64,000 bases of DNA, from contig NZ_BMVU01000011.1 in the NCBI RefSeq assembly GCF_014650875.1, positions 108,139 to 172,138 on the forward strand. Reading direction: 5' to 3'. The position numbers were made by a program, and so were the translations under genes. Position 1 is the stretch's first letter, and every line of letters begins with the position of its first letter. The notes beneath the pieces were generated by a model, which saw only the letters and a list, made by a program, of their open reading frames with translations, ran no database searches and had not been told where the DNA came from. Origin of the DNA: Streptomyces minutiscleroticus (GTDB taxonomy: Bacteria > Actinomycetota > Actinomycetes > Streptomycetales > Streptomycetaceae). Positions 9,139-17,057 of the stretch are shown in pieces.

Positions 9139-9834
9139 TCAGACCTTCAGCGGGACGCTCTCGCGGGACGCGGGCTCCGTGCGGTCCGGCGTGGCCCGCA
9201 ACTGCTCGATGACGCTGTCCAGATGGGCGCGCGCGGCGGCCTCGGCCCCGGCGCCGTCCCCGGCGACGATCGCGTCGACGATGTCCAGGTGCTGCGGCAG
9301 CGACTGGTTCGGGCGGCCCGGGCGCAGGGAGAGCCGGAACTGGTAGCGCACCATCTGCGCGTTGAGCCGGCCCAGCAGCGCCTCCGCCACCTTCTGGCCG
9401 CTGATCTGCGCGACGGTGTCGTGCAGTTGGCGGTTGAGCAGGGAGTACGTGTCGAGGGCTCCGGCGTCGACCGCCTCGCGCATCCGGGCGCCGATCTCGC
9501 GCAGGGACTCCCGCTGCTCCTCGGTGGCGAGTTCGGCCGCCCGCCGGGCGCACAGGCCCTCCAGCGAGGCGCGGCACTCGGTGATCTGGATGGCCTCCTC
9601 CACCGAGATCACCCGGACCCGGGCGCCGCGCCGCGGGATCAGCTCGACGAGGCCCTCGGCGGCGAGGTCCTGCAGCGCCTCGCGGACGGAGCTGCGCGTG
9701 GCGTGGAAGGTGTCGGACAGCTCCTGCTCGATCAGCCGCTGCCCGGGCACCATGTCCCCCGAAGCGAGCGCCTGGCGGATGCCCGCGCCGACCACGCTGC
9801 GCCCCGTCTGCCCGGTGGCCCGGTTCTGCGTCAC
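9139..9834 (-). CDS. GntR/FadR-family transcriptional regulator
   Basis: Protein of 231 aa with an N-terminal winged helix (RQALASGDMVPGQRLIEQELSDTF, then TRSSVREALQDLAAEGLVELIPRRGARV, residues 18-73) and a C-terminal all-helical FCD ligand domain (residues 80-215). FCD metal/acid-binding positions are plausible in NRQLHDTVAQISG and PQHLDIVDAI. The GTG start has an AAGAGGAG ribosome site 8 nt upstream. It diverges from the 4-oxalomesaconate catabolic operon and is probably its local repressor, responding to a pathway acid. The candidate operator lies in the gap between them. Confidence 0.88.
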   Translation of the reverse strand: MTQNRATGQTGRSVVGAGIRQALASGDMVPGQRLIEQELSDTFHATRSSVREALQDLAAEGLVELIPRRGARVRVISVEEAIQITECRASLEGLCARRAAELATEEQRESLREIGARMREAVDAGALDTYSLLNRQLHDTVAQISGQKVAEALLGRLNAQMVRYQFRLSLRPGRPNQSLPQHLDIVDAIVAGDGAGAEAAARAHLDSVIEQLRATPDRTEPASRESVPLKV

Positions 9835-9935
9835 CCGTACCGCTCCTCTTGAAGTCCGACGACACTCGATGCCCGGGAAAGTCTAGCCACAGCGGCCCTT
9901 GGCAGATCAGAACCAAAACTTTTTCGTCGAGGATA

Positions 9936-9964
9936 TTGTCAACAATTTGGTCGACGACTAGGTT
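9936..9964 (+). promoter_or_regulatory. Candidate promoter of the oxalomesaconate operon with overlapping GntR operator
   Basis: TTGTCA (9936-9941), a 17-nt spacer and TAGGTT (9959-9964) fit a sigma-70/HrdB promoter (TTGACA, TANNNT). The -35 lies inside the palindrome ATTGT-CA-ACAAT (9935-9946), which fits the FadR-subgroup operator pattern T-N-G-T/A-C-N-A. A second half-site-like element, TTGGTCGAC, follows in the spacer. On the other strand the same bases give a perfect TTGACA for the GntR gene, but I find no convincing -10 there. A repressor bound here could block both directions. Confidence 0.6.
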
Positions 9965-10018
9965 GACGTGCTGTGTCACCCATGAGGACACACCCGAGCA
10001 CAACACCGAGGGGAAGCA

Positions 10019-11200
10019 ATGGCGCAGCCCGAGACGGTCCCGCACGCACGCGGAGAACGGCCCCGACCGCGCGGCGGTCAGGTCGCGGTCCCCTGCTGGT
10101 TCATGCGCGGCGGCACCTCCAAGGGCCCCTTCTTCCGCGCGGACGACCTGCCGGGGGACCGCGCCTCGCGCGACGCCGTCCTGCTCGCGGCCATGGGCTC
10201 GCCCGACCCGCGCCAGATCGACGGACTGGGCGGGGCCGACCCGCTCACCAGCAAGGCCGGCGTCGTGGGGCGCAGCGGGCGGGCGGACGCCGACCTGGAG
10301 TTCCTCTTCGCCCAGCTCCAGCCCGCGAGCGACGCCGTCGACACCACGCCCAACTGCGGCAACATGCTGGCGGCCGTGGTGCCCTTCGCGATCGAGTCCG
10401 GCCTGCTGGAACCGGCGGGCGAGACGACCACGGCCCGCGTGCTCACCCTCAACACCGGCATGGTCGCGGAGATCACCGTCCGCACCCCCGAGGGCGAGGA
10501 CGGCCGGTACGTGGAGTACGCGGGCGACCGCCGCATCGACGGCGTCCCCGGCACCGCCGCGCCCGTCACCATCGGCTTCCTCGACACCGCGGGCTCCGTC
10601 TGCTCGGCCCTGCTGCCCACCGGCAACGTCCGCGACCGCGTCGAGGCCGACGGGGTCGGCACCGTCGACGTCACCTGCATCGACAACGGCATGCCCCTGG
10701 TGATCGTCGCCGCCGCCGACCTGGGCCGCACCGGCTACGAGACGGCCGCCGAGCTCGACGCCGACGACGAGCTCAAGCAGCGCGTCGAGGCCCTGCGCCT
10801 GGCCTGCGGCGAGCTGATGGGCCTCGGCGACGTCAGCGCGAAGAACTACCCCAAGATGACGCTGGTGGCCCCGCCCGCCCGCGGCGGCACGATCAGCACC
10901 CGCAGCTTCATCCCGCACGTCTGCCACGCGTCGATCGGCGTCCTCGCCGCCGTCACCGCGGCCACCGCCTGCGTCCTGGACGGCACCGTCGCCCACGACC
11001 TGGCGGAGGTCCCCGGCGGCACCGACGTCACCGTCTCCGTGGAGCACCCGGCCGGCGAGTTCAGCGTCGAGCTCGGTCTCGCGGGGCCCGGCACCCAGCA
11101 CGTCACGAGGTCGGCCCTGGTGCGCACCGCACGGCTGATCATGGTCGGCGACGTCCTGGTTCCCCACAGCGCCTGGAAGTCCGAGGAGGACCAAGGATGA
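10019..11200 (+). CDS. 4-Oxalomesaconate tautomerase (PrpF/LigU/GalD family)
   Basis: PrpF-family isomerase of 393 aa with a diaminopimelate-epimerase-like fold. Characteristic segments are VPCWFMRGGTSKGPFF (near residue 27), GLGGADPLTSKAG, DTTPNCGNMLAAVVPFA (the Cys-Gly-Asn catalytic loop) and KNYPKMTLV. In the gallate and protocatechuate 4,5-cleavage routes, LigU or GalD interconverts oxalomesaconate tautomers before hydration. The ATG start has an AGGGGAAG-type site upstream. Its stop overlaps the next start (ATGA), which makes the hydratase gene its direct partner. A PrpF-type aconitate isomerase role is the alternative, but the neighbours favour oxalomesaconate. Confidence 0.82.
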   Translation: MAQPETVPHARGERPRPRGGQVAVPCWFMRGGTSKGPFFRADDLPGDRASRDAVLLAAMGSPDPRQIDGLGGADPLTSKAGVVGRSGRADADLEFLFAQLQPASDAVDTTPNCGNMLAAVVPFAIESGLLEPAGETTTARVLTLNTGMVAEITVRTPEGEDGRYVEYAGDRRIDGVPGTAAPVTIGFLDTAGSVCSALLPTGNVRDRVEADGVGTVDVTCIDNGMPLVIVAAADLGRTGYETAAELDADDELKQRVEALRLACGELMGLGDVSAKNYPKMTLVAPPARGGTISTRSFIPHVCHASIGVLAAVTAATACVLDGTVAHDLAEVPGGTDVTVSVEHPAGEFSVELGLAGPGTQHVTRSALVRTARLIMVGDVLVPHSAWKSEEDQG

Positions 11201-12222
11201 TCATCGACTGTCACGGCCACTTCACCACCGCGCCGCCCGCGCTGGGCGAGTGGCGCGAACGGCAGATCGCCGCACTCGGCGACCCGGCCGCCGCCCCCGA
11301 TCCCGCCGGCCCGCGCATCGGCGACGACGACCTGCGCGCGGGCATCGAGGGCAACCAGCTGCGGCTGATGGACGAACGCGGCATCGACGTCACGGTCTTC
11401 TCGCCCCGCGCCTCCTTCATGGCCCACCACATCGGCGACTTCGTGACCTCCTCGCGGTGGGCCGCGATCTGCAACGACCTGTGCCACCGCGTCCACCGCC
11501 TGTACCCGGAGCGCTTCGTGCCGGCGGCCATGCTGCCCCAGTCGCCCGGCGTCGACCCGGCCACCTGCCTCCCCGAGCTGACCCGCGCGGTCGAGGAGCT
11601 GGGCGCGGTCGCGGTCAACCTCAACCCCGACCCGTCCGGCGGCCATTGGACCGCCCCGCCGCTGACCGACCGCTCGTGGTACCCGGTCTACGAGAAGCTG
11701 GTCGAGTACGACGTCCCGGCGATGGTGCACGTCAGCACCAGCTGCAACGACTCCTTCCACACCACCGGCGCCCACTACCTCAACGCCGACACCACGGCGT
11801 TCATGCAGCTGGTCCAGGGCGACCTGTTCGCGGACTTCCCCACGCTGCGCTTCGTGATCCCGCACGGCGGCGGCGCCGTCCCGTACCACTGGGGTCGCTT
11901 CCGGGGCCTGGCGATGGCCCTGAAGAAGCCGCCGCTGGAGGAGCACGTGCTGAACAACGTCTTCTTCGACACGTGCGTGTACCACCAGCCGGGCATCGAC
12001 CTCCTCCTGGACGTCGTGCCGACCCGCAACGTCCTGTTCGCCTCGGAGATGATCGGGGCCGTCCGCGACATCGACCCCGGGACCGGCCACCACTTCGACG
12101 ACACCCGCCGCTACGTCGAGGCCGCGAGGCTTCCCCCCGAGGACCTGGTCGCCGTCCAGGAGCGCAACGCCCGCTCCGTCTACCCCCGTCTGGACGCCCT
12201 GCTGACGCGGCAGGGCCGCTGA
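11197..12222 (+). CDS. ligJ: 4-Oxalomesaconate hydratase, amidohydrolase superfamily (LigJ-like)
   Basis: Protein of 341 aa that would add water to 4-oxalomesaconate to give 4-carboxy-4-hydroxy-2-oxoadipate (CHA). It is an amidohydrolase-fold TIM barrel. The metal site begins with DCHGHF at residues 4-9, and conserved His/Asp appear in [22 protein letters not shown] and ASEMIGAV near the C-terminal end of the barrel. [16 protein letters not shown] matches the LigJ type rather than decarboxylases. The ATG overlaps the upstream stop by 4 nt, and the aldolase gene follows 22 bp later. Confidence 0.85.
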   Translation: MIIDCHGHFTTAPPALGEWRERQIAALGDPAAAPDPAGPRIGDDDLRAGIEGNQLRLMDERGIDVTVFSPRASFMAHHIGDFVTSSRWAAICNDLCHRVHRLYPERFVPAAMLPQSPGVDPATCLPELTRAVEELGAVAVNLNPDPSGGHWTAPPLTDRSWYPVYEKLVEYDVPAMVHVSTSCNDSFHTTGAHYLNADTTAFMQLVQGDLFADFPTLRFVIPHGGGAVPYHWGRFRGLAMALKKPPLEEHVLNNVFFDTCVYHQPGIDLLLDVVPTRNVLFASEMIGAVRDIDPGTGHHFDDTRRYVEAARLPPEDLVAVQERNARSVYPRLDALLTRQGR

Positions 12223-12244
12223 TCCGCCCAAGGAGCCGACCACC

Positions 12245-12928
12245 ATGTACGAACTCGGAGTCGTCCACCGCAGCATCGCGCGCGCGTCGCGGGAGGACGT
12301 CGAGGCGCTCGCCCCCTTCGGCGTCAGCACGATCCACGAGGCCATGGGACGCACCGGCCTGATGCGCCCCTACATGCGCCCCGTCTACCGGGGCGCGAAG
12401 CTCTGCGGCACCGCCGTCACCGTCCTCCTCCAGCCCGGCGACAACTGGATGATGCACGTCGCCGCCGAGCAGGTGCGGCCCGGCGACGTGCTGGTGGCCG
12501 CCTGCACCACCGAGAGCGAGGACGGCTTCTTCGGCGAGCTGCTGGCGACCTCGCTGCGCTCCCGCGGCTGCGGCGGCCTCGTCATCGACGGCGGCTGCCG
12601 CGACGTGGCCGACCTGGAGGAGATGGACTTCCCCGTCTTCAGCCGCGCCGTCAACTCCAAGGGCACCGTCAAGGCCACCCTCGGCTCGGTCAACGTGCCC
12701 GTCGTCTGCGCCAACGCGCTGGTGCACCCCGGCGACGTGGTCGTCGCGGACGTCGACGGCGTCGTGGTCGTGCCGGCCGGACGCGCCGGCGAGGTCGCCG
12801 AGGCGGCCCGCAGGCGCGAGGAGAACGAGGAGGGCAAGCGCCGCCGGTTCGCCGCCGGGGAGCTCGGCCTCGACGTCTACGGCATGCGCGAACCCCTGAG
12901 GGCCGCCGGCCTGCGCTACGTCGACTGA
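12245..12928 (+). CDS. ligK: 4-Carboxy-4-hydroxy-2-oxoadipate aldolase (RraA-like fold)
   Basis: Class II pyruvate aldolase of 227 aa that cleaves CHA to pyruvate and oxaloacetate. The RraA-like fold shows at VSTIHEAMG (near residue 27), [30 protein letters not shown], and the metal/substrate segment [23 protein letters not shown] (near 115-135), where the Asp of the DGGCRD motif is the expected divalent-metal ligand. The charged C-terminal helix ([18 protein letters not shown]) is also family-like. It completes the last step of the meta-cleavage route together with the two upstream genes. Confidence 0.87.
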   Translation: MYELGVVHRSIARASREDVEALAPFGVSTIHEAMGRTGLMRPYMRPVYRGAKLCGTAVTVLLQPGDNWMMHVAAEQVRPGDVLVAACTTESEDGFFGELLATSLRSRGCGGLVIDGGCRDVADLEEMDFPVFSRAVNSKGTVKATLGSVNVPVVCANALVHPGDVVVADVDGVVVVPAGRAGEVAEAARRREENEEGKRRRFAAGELGLDVYGMREPLRAAGLRYVD

Positions 12929-13276
12929 CGTTCGTACGCCCGCCGCCGTGCGGACGTCCGTACGGCGGCGCGGCCCCGGCGGGGCGGCTCCGAGCCCCGC
13001 CGCACCGGCGGAGAAGGTCCGCCCCTCGCGGGCGGTGGGACGGGACCCCACCGCCCCGCACCGGCCCGCCGACGGCCGCCGCACACCGGACCGGCGGCCA
13101 CCGCCCCGCACCGCGGCGGACCGGCGGCCACCGCCGCCCCGCGCATCCGGCGACCGCGCCCGCCCCACCGGGCCGGGCCCGCCCCCGCCGGCCCGTACGA
13201 CGACGGGCCCGCCCGCACCGGAGAGCCGCTCTCCTCCCCGCCCGGCCTCCGGCCGCACTTCCCAGGAGATCCACCC
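12929..13276. other. GC-rich intergenic stretch with a 30-bp-period repeat
   Basis: These 348 bp between the aldolase and hydrolase genes hold no supported gene. A 19-bp sequence (CGGACCGGCGGCCACCGCC) is repeated exactly at 13087-13105 and 13117-13135, a 30-bp period. A related CCACCGCCCCGCACCG string occurs at 13049-13064 and 13099-13114. A GGAGAT ribosome site precedes the next start. The gap may allow separate transcription of the hydrolase gene, but I cannot point to a promoter. Confidence 0.6.
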
Positions 13277-14200
13277 ATGAGCAGCACCCTGAGCCCCAAG
13301 ACCCCCGGCTGGCTGGACTGGTACAGCGACCCGTCCGCGCCCTCCTTCACGCTGCCGCCCGGCACCGTCGACGCCCACTGCCACGTCTTCGGCCCGCAGG
13401 CGCGGTTCCCCTTCGCCCCGGAGCGCAAGTACACGCCCTGCGACGCGAGCCGCGAGCAGCTCTTCGCGCTCCGCGACCACCTGGGCGTCAGCCGCAACGT
13501 CATCGTCCAGGCCACCTGCCACGGCGCCGACAACAGCGCCATGGTCGACGCCGTGCGGGCCTCCGGGGGCCGGGCGCGCGGCGTCGCCACCGTCCGCCCG
13601 GACGTCACGGAGGCCGAGCTGCGCCGGCTCGACGAGGCGGGCGTGCGCGGCGTGCGCTTCAACTTCCTCAAGCGGCTGGTCGACACCGCCCCCAAGGACG
13701 ACCTGGCCGCCGTCGCGGCGAAGATCGCACCCCTCGGCTGGCACGTCGTCCTGTACTTCGAGAGCGCCGACCTGCCCGAGCTGGAGGACTTCTTCGCCTC
13801 CCTGCCCACCCCGCTGGTGATCGACCACATGGGCCGCCCCGACGTCACCCGGCCCGTCGACGGCCCCGGGTTCAGCCGCTTCCTGCGCTTCGTCGACCGC
13901 AACGACGTGTGGGTGAAGGTGTCCTGCCCCGAGCGGCTCAGCGTCACCGGCCCCGCGGCCCTGCACGGCGAGCGGCACGCCTACACCGACGTCGTGCCCT
14001 TCGGCCGCAGGGCGGTCGAGGAGTTCCCCGACCGCGTCCTGTGGGGCACCGACTGGCCCCACCCCAACCTCACCGACCACATGCCCGACGACGGCCTCCT
14101 CGTCGACCACGTCCCCCAGGTGGCTGTCACCCCCGAACTGCGGCACAAGCTGCTCGTCGCCAACCCGATGCGGCTGTACTGGCCCGGCGAAGGTGTCTGA
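13277..14200 (+). CDS. ligI: 2-Pyrone-4,6-dicarboxylate hydrolase (LigI-like)
   Basis: Amidohydrolase of 307 aa that opens the lactone 2-pyrone-4,6-dicarboxylate (PDC) to 4-oxalomesaconate. Typical LigI segments are PPGTVDAHCHVFGP (near residue 33), FAPERKYTPCDA, HLGVSRNVIVQATCHG, GVRGVRFNFLKRL, LPTPLVIDHMGRPDV and the late catalytic Asp in WGTDWPHPN (near residue 257). It lies downstream of the tautomerase, hydratase and aldolase genes and upstream of a permease, so the set could process PDC from protocatechuate or gallate down to central metabolites. Confidence 0.88.
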   Translation: MSSTLSPKTPGWLDWYSDPSAPSFTLPPGTVDAHCHVFGPQARFPFAPERKYTPCDASREQLFALRDHLGVSRNVIVQATCHGADNSAMVDAVRASGGRARGVATVRPDVTEAELRRLDEAGVRGVRFNFLKRLVDTAPKDDLAAVAAKIAPLGWHVVLYFESADLPELEDFFASLPTPLVIDHMGRPDVTRPVDGPGFSRFLRFVDRNDVWVKVSCPERLSVTGPAALHGERHAYTDVVPFGRRAVEEFPDRVLWGTDWPHPNLTDHMPDDGLLVDHVPQVAVTPELRHKLLVANPMRLYWPGEGV

Positions 14201-14245
14201 CCCGCGTTCCCCGCTCCGCCCCGCCTCAGTGACAAGGGTTCACCC

Positions 14246-15616
14246 ATGCAGCACTCCAACGCCGCCAACCGGCTCGACCGGCTGCCGATCTCCCGGTTCC
14301 ACAAGGTCACCCTGCTGGCCGTCTCCTTCGCCTATTTCTTCGAGTTCGCCGACATCAACAGCTTCGCCGTCACGGCGCCCCGCCTGATCAAGCTGTGGGG
14401 CGTCACGGTGGACCAGGTCGCCTACGTGACCTCGCTGTCGTTCGTCGGCATGTTCATCGGGTCGGTGGTCGCCTCCTGGATCGCCGACAGATGGGGCCGC
14501 AAACGGGCGCTCAGCCTGACCACCGTCTTCTTCGGCCTCTTCTCCTTCCTCTCCGTCTTCTCCTGGGACGTCGTCTCCCTCGGCGTGTTCCGCGTCCTGA
14601 CCTCCGCGGGCCTGTCCGCGATGACCGTCGTCGCCGTCATCTACGTCAGCGAGATCTACCCGGCCGCCGTCCGCGGCAAGTACCAGGCGTACGCCATCGT
14701 CATCGGCATCTGCGGCACCCCCGTCACCAGCCTGATCGCCAGCGCGGTCGTCCCGCTCAGCGACTGGTCCTGGCGCCTGGTCTACCTGTGGGGCGCCCTC
14801 GGCATCCTCTTCGTGCTCTTCACCCGGCACCTGAAGGAGTCGCCGCGCTGGTACGAGAGCAAGGGCGACCACGCCAGGGCGGACGAGGTGCTGAGGGAGA
14901 TCGAGGCGCAGGTCGCCGCCGCGAAGGGCCCGCTGCCCGAGCCCGCCGCGCCCGTCGACCTCGCCCCCGTCGCCAAGGCCCCGCTGCGCCTGCTGCTGCA
15001 GAAGAAGTACCTCCTGCCGACGCTGCTGCTCACCGTCCTGTGGGTCACCCAGACCATCGGCTTCTTCGGCTACTCCAGCTGGGCGCCGACCCTGCTGGCC
15101 AAGGAGGGCTTCAGCGTCGAGAAGTCCATCTTCTACGTCGCCCTCACCACGGTCGGCGCGCCACTGGGCTCCTTCCTCGCCTCGCTGGTCACCGACCGCT
15201 TCGAGCGCAAGTGGTGCCTGGTCGCCTTCGGCACCGTCATCGCCCTGTGCGGCCTGCTGTACGGGCTGACCTTCGACCCGGTCCTGATCGTGGTCTTCGG
15301 CTTCCTGGTGAACCTCTTCGAGCGCGGCTACACCGCCCTCGGCTACGCCTACTCGCCCGAACTGTTCGACACCCGGGGCCGCTCCCTGGGCACCGGCATC
15401 TCGTACGGCCTGGGCCGGCTCTCCAACGCCGCCGGACCGCTGATCATCGCGGCCCTCTACAACCGCACCGGCTACCAGAGCGTCTTCTGCTTCATCGCCG
15501 GCACCTGGGTCCTGGGCGCGGTCGTCCTGGCCGTCTTCGGCCCGCGCACCCGGGCCGCGCGCCTGGCCCGGTCCGTGACGCGGGAGAACGGCAGGAGCGA
15601 GAAGGCCGGGGTCTGA
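14246..15616 (+). CDS. MFS transporter, probable aromatic-acid or PDC permease
   Basis: Major facilitator of 456 aa with about 12 hydrophobic segments. Motif A appears as WIADRWGRKRAL after TM2 (near residue 82), with EIYPAAVRGKYQAY (near 135) and ESPRWYESKG (near 205) before the central loop, as in the AAHS and sugar-porter groups. The second half repeats VTDRFERKW and ends in an Arg-rich cytoplasmic tail. Operon context (46 bp after the PDC hydrolase) suggests uptake of a lignin-derived aromatic acid or PDC. The substrate cannot be read from sequence. Confidence 0.82.
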   Translation: MQHSNAANRLDRLPISRFHKVTLLAVSFAYFFEFADINSFAVTAPRLIKLWGVTVDQVAYVTSLSFVGMFIGSVVASWIADRWGRKRALSLTTVFFGLFSFLSVFSWDVVSLGVFRVLTSAGLSAMTVVAVIYVSEIYPAAVRGKYQAYAIVIGICGTPVTSLIASAVVPLSDWSWRLVYLWGALGILFVLFTRHLKESPRWYESKGDHARADEVLREIEAQVAAAKGPLPEPAAPVDLAPVAKAPLRLLLQKKYLLPTLLLTVLWVTQTIGFFGYSSWAPTLLAKEGFSVEKSIFYVALTTVGAPLGSFLASLVTDRFERKWCLVAFGTVIALCGLLYGLTFDPVLIVVFGFLVNLFERGYTALGYAYSPELFDTRGRSLGTGISYGLGRLSNAAGPLIIAALYNRTGYQSVFCFIAGTWVLGAVVLAVFGPRTRAARLARSVTRENGRSEKAGV

Positions 15617-15637
15617 GCCGCGGCCCGGCCGCGGCTC
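15615..15637 (+). terminator. Hairpin at the end of the catabolic operon
   Basis: GAGCCGCGGC and GCCGCGGCTC form a perfect 10-bp stem with a 3-nt loop, starting within the permease stop codon (TGA 15614-15616). Confidence 0.65.
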
Positions 15638-15855
15638 ACCGTCCCTGGGGGCGATCTTCACCCGGATGGAGCAGCCCGTCCGCGGGAGAGGGTCGCCCCT
15701 GGCCGTGCGGGAGGAGCCCGCCCGGCCGCGCGCGGGGCGGCGGCGCCGAGTTGCGGCCCGTCCGCCCGGGGTGCGGGGTGGAGGTGGGGCGCCCGGACCG
15801 TGCGAAGGTCTCCCGACCCTTCCGCCGCGTGCCCGCGTTCAGGGAGTGATCACGC

Positions 15856-16782
15856 ATGACTTCAGGTGAGCGTTACCTCGGCACCGAGGAGCTGAGGGGG
15901 CTTACGGCTTACGACCCGGCCGGCGAGAAGGTGGGCAAGGTGGAGGAGGTGTACGTCGACGACCGCACCGGCCGCCCCGACTGGATCACCGTCACCACCG
16001 GCCTGTTCGGCATGAAGATGACCTTCGTGCCGCTGGAGGGCGCCCGTCGTGACGGCGAGGGCCTGCGCCTGGCGCACACCAAGGACACCATCAAGGAAGC
16101 TCCCCGCGTCGACGCCGACCAGCACCTCGACGCGGACGAGGAGCAGCGGCTGTACCGCCACTACGGCGTGTCCCACAGCGGCATGGACGCGGCGGGCGGC
16201 GTCAACACGAACGCCGACCGGAGCATGGCGGACTCCGGCCCCAAGGGCGGCCCCGCGGGCCTGACGGGCGCCGTCGGCACGGCGGGCACCGGCATGGCGA
16301 ACAAGGGCCGCTCGGGCATGGCGGACACCGGCCGCGCGGGCACGGCGGGCGCCCGCGGCGGACAGCACCCCGACGAGATGGTGCGCTCCGAGGAGCGGCT
16401 GGAGGTCGGCAAGACCGAGGACGTGGTCGGCCGGGCCAGGCTGCGCAAGGTGGTGGTGACGGAGAACGTGGTCACCACCGTGCCGATCAGCCACGAGGAG
16501 GTCCGGGTCGTCCACGAGCCCATCCGCGAGGGCGAGGGCGTCCGCGCGGACATCGGCGAGGCGGAGGCCGAGGTCACCCTGCACGCCGAGCGGCCGGTGG
16601 TCCGCAAGGAGGCCGTGCCGGTGGAGCGCGTCCACCTGGAGACCGAGAAGGTGACCGAGCAGCAGGAGGTCGCCGACACGGTCCGCAAGGAGCAGATCGA
16701 GTACGACGACGGCACCGGCAAGGCCGGCCCCGCCGGACGGCGCGGCCCCGGCGGACGCCACGGCCGGCCCGACCAGCGCTGA
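15856..16782 (+). CDS. PRC-barrel and DUF2382 domain stress-type protein
   Basis: Soluble protein of 308 aa. Residues 5-80 form a PRC-barrel (LRGLTAYDPAGEKVGKVEEVYVDDRTGRPDWITV). A Gly/Ala-rich linker with repeated SGMADTG-like steps spans about 105-170. Residues 175-285 are a DUF2382 domain of alternating charges (RSEERLEVGKTEDVVGRARLRK, RPVVRKEAVPVERV). Proteins of this build are common in Streptomyces and Deinococcus relatives and are usually linked to stress, but the molecular role is unknown. No signal peptide or membrane segment. It is a single-gene unit ending in a strong hairpin and convergent with the metalloprotease gene. Confidence 0.85.
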   Translation: MTSGERYLGTEELRGLTAYDPAGEKVGKVEEVYVDDRTGRPDWITVTTGLFGMKMTFVPLEGARRDGEGLRLAHTKDTIKEAPRVDADQHLDADEEQRLYRHYGVSHSGMDAAGGVNTNADRSMADSGPKGGPAGLTGAVGTAGTGMANKGRSGMADTGRAGTAGARGGQHPDEMVRSEERLEVGKTEDVVGRARLRKVVVTENVVTTVPISHEEVRVVHEPIREGEGVRADIGEAEAEVTLHAERPVVRKEAVPVERVHLETEKVTEQQEVADTVRKEQIEYDDGTGKAGPAGRRGPGGRHGRPDQR

Positions 16783-16794
16783 GCCGGGCCGAAG

Positions 16795-16844
16795 GCGCCG
16801 GACGGTCCGGCGGCGCGCGACCGTGCCGCCGGACGGGCCGGCGC
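16795..16844. terminator. Hairpin after the PRC-barrel gene
   Basis: Arms 16795-16814 and 16825-16844 pair at 18 of 20 positions around a 10-nt loop, 12 bp after the PRC-barrel stop. Confidence 0.7.
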
Positions 16845-17057
16845 GGTGGACGGCGGTGACCCCGCACGCACCGGGCGCGTTCCGCGCACCGCGTACGCAC
16901 GCGGTGCGCGCCGTGCCCGCCGGTGGCGGGGTCACGCACGCCCGGCGTCCGGAGCCGCGGACGCCGGCTCCCGGCGCGGGCCGCCCGTCCGGCGCGCCGG
17001 GGCGGCCGGGCGGGCGGTGGTGCGCTCCGCCGTCAGGGACGGATCAGCGGGAACGGG

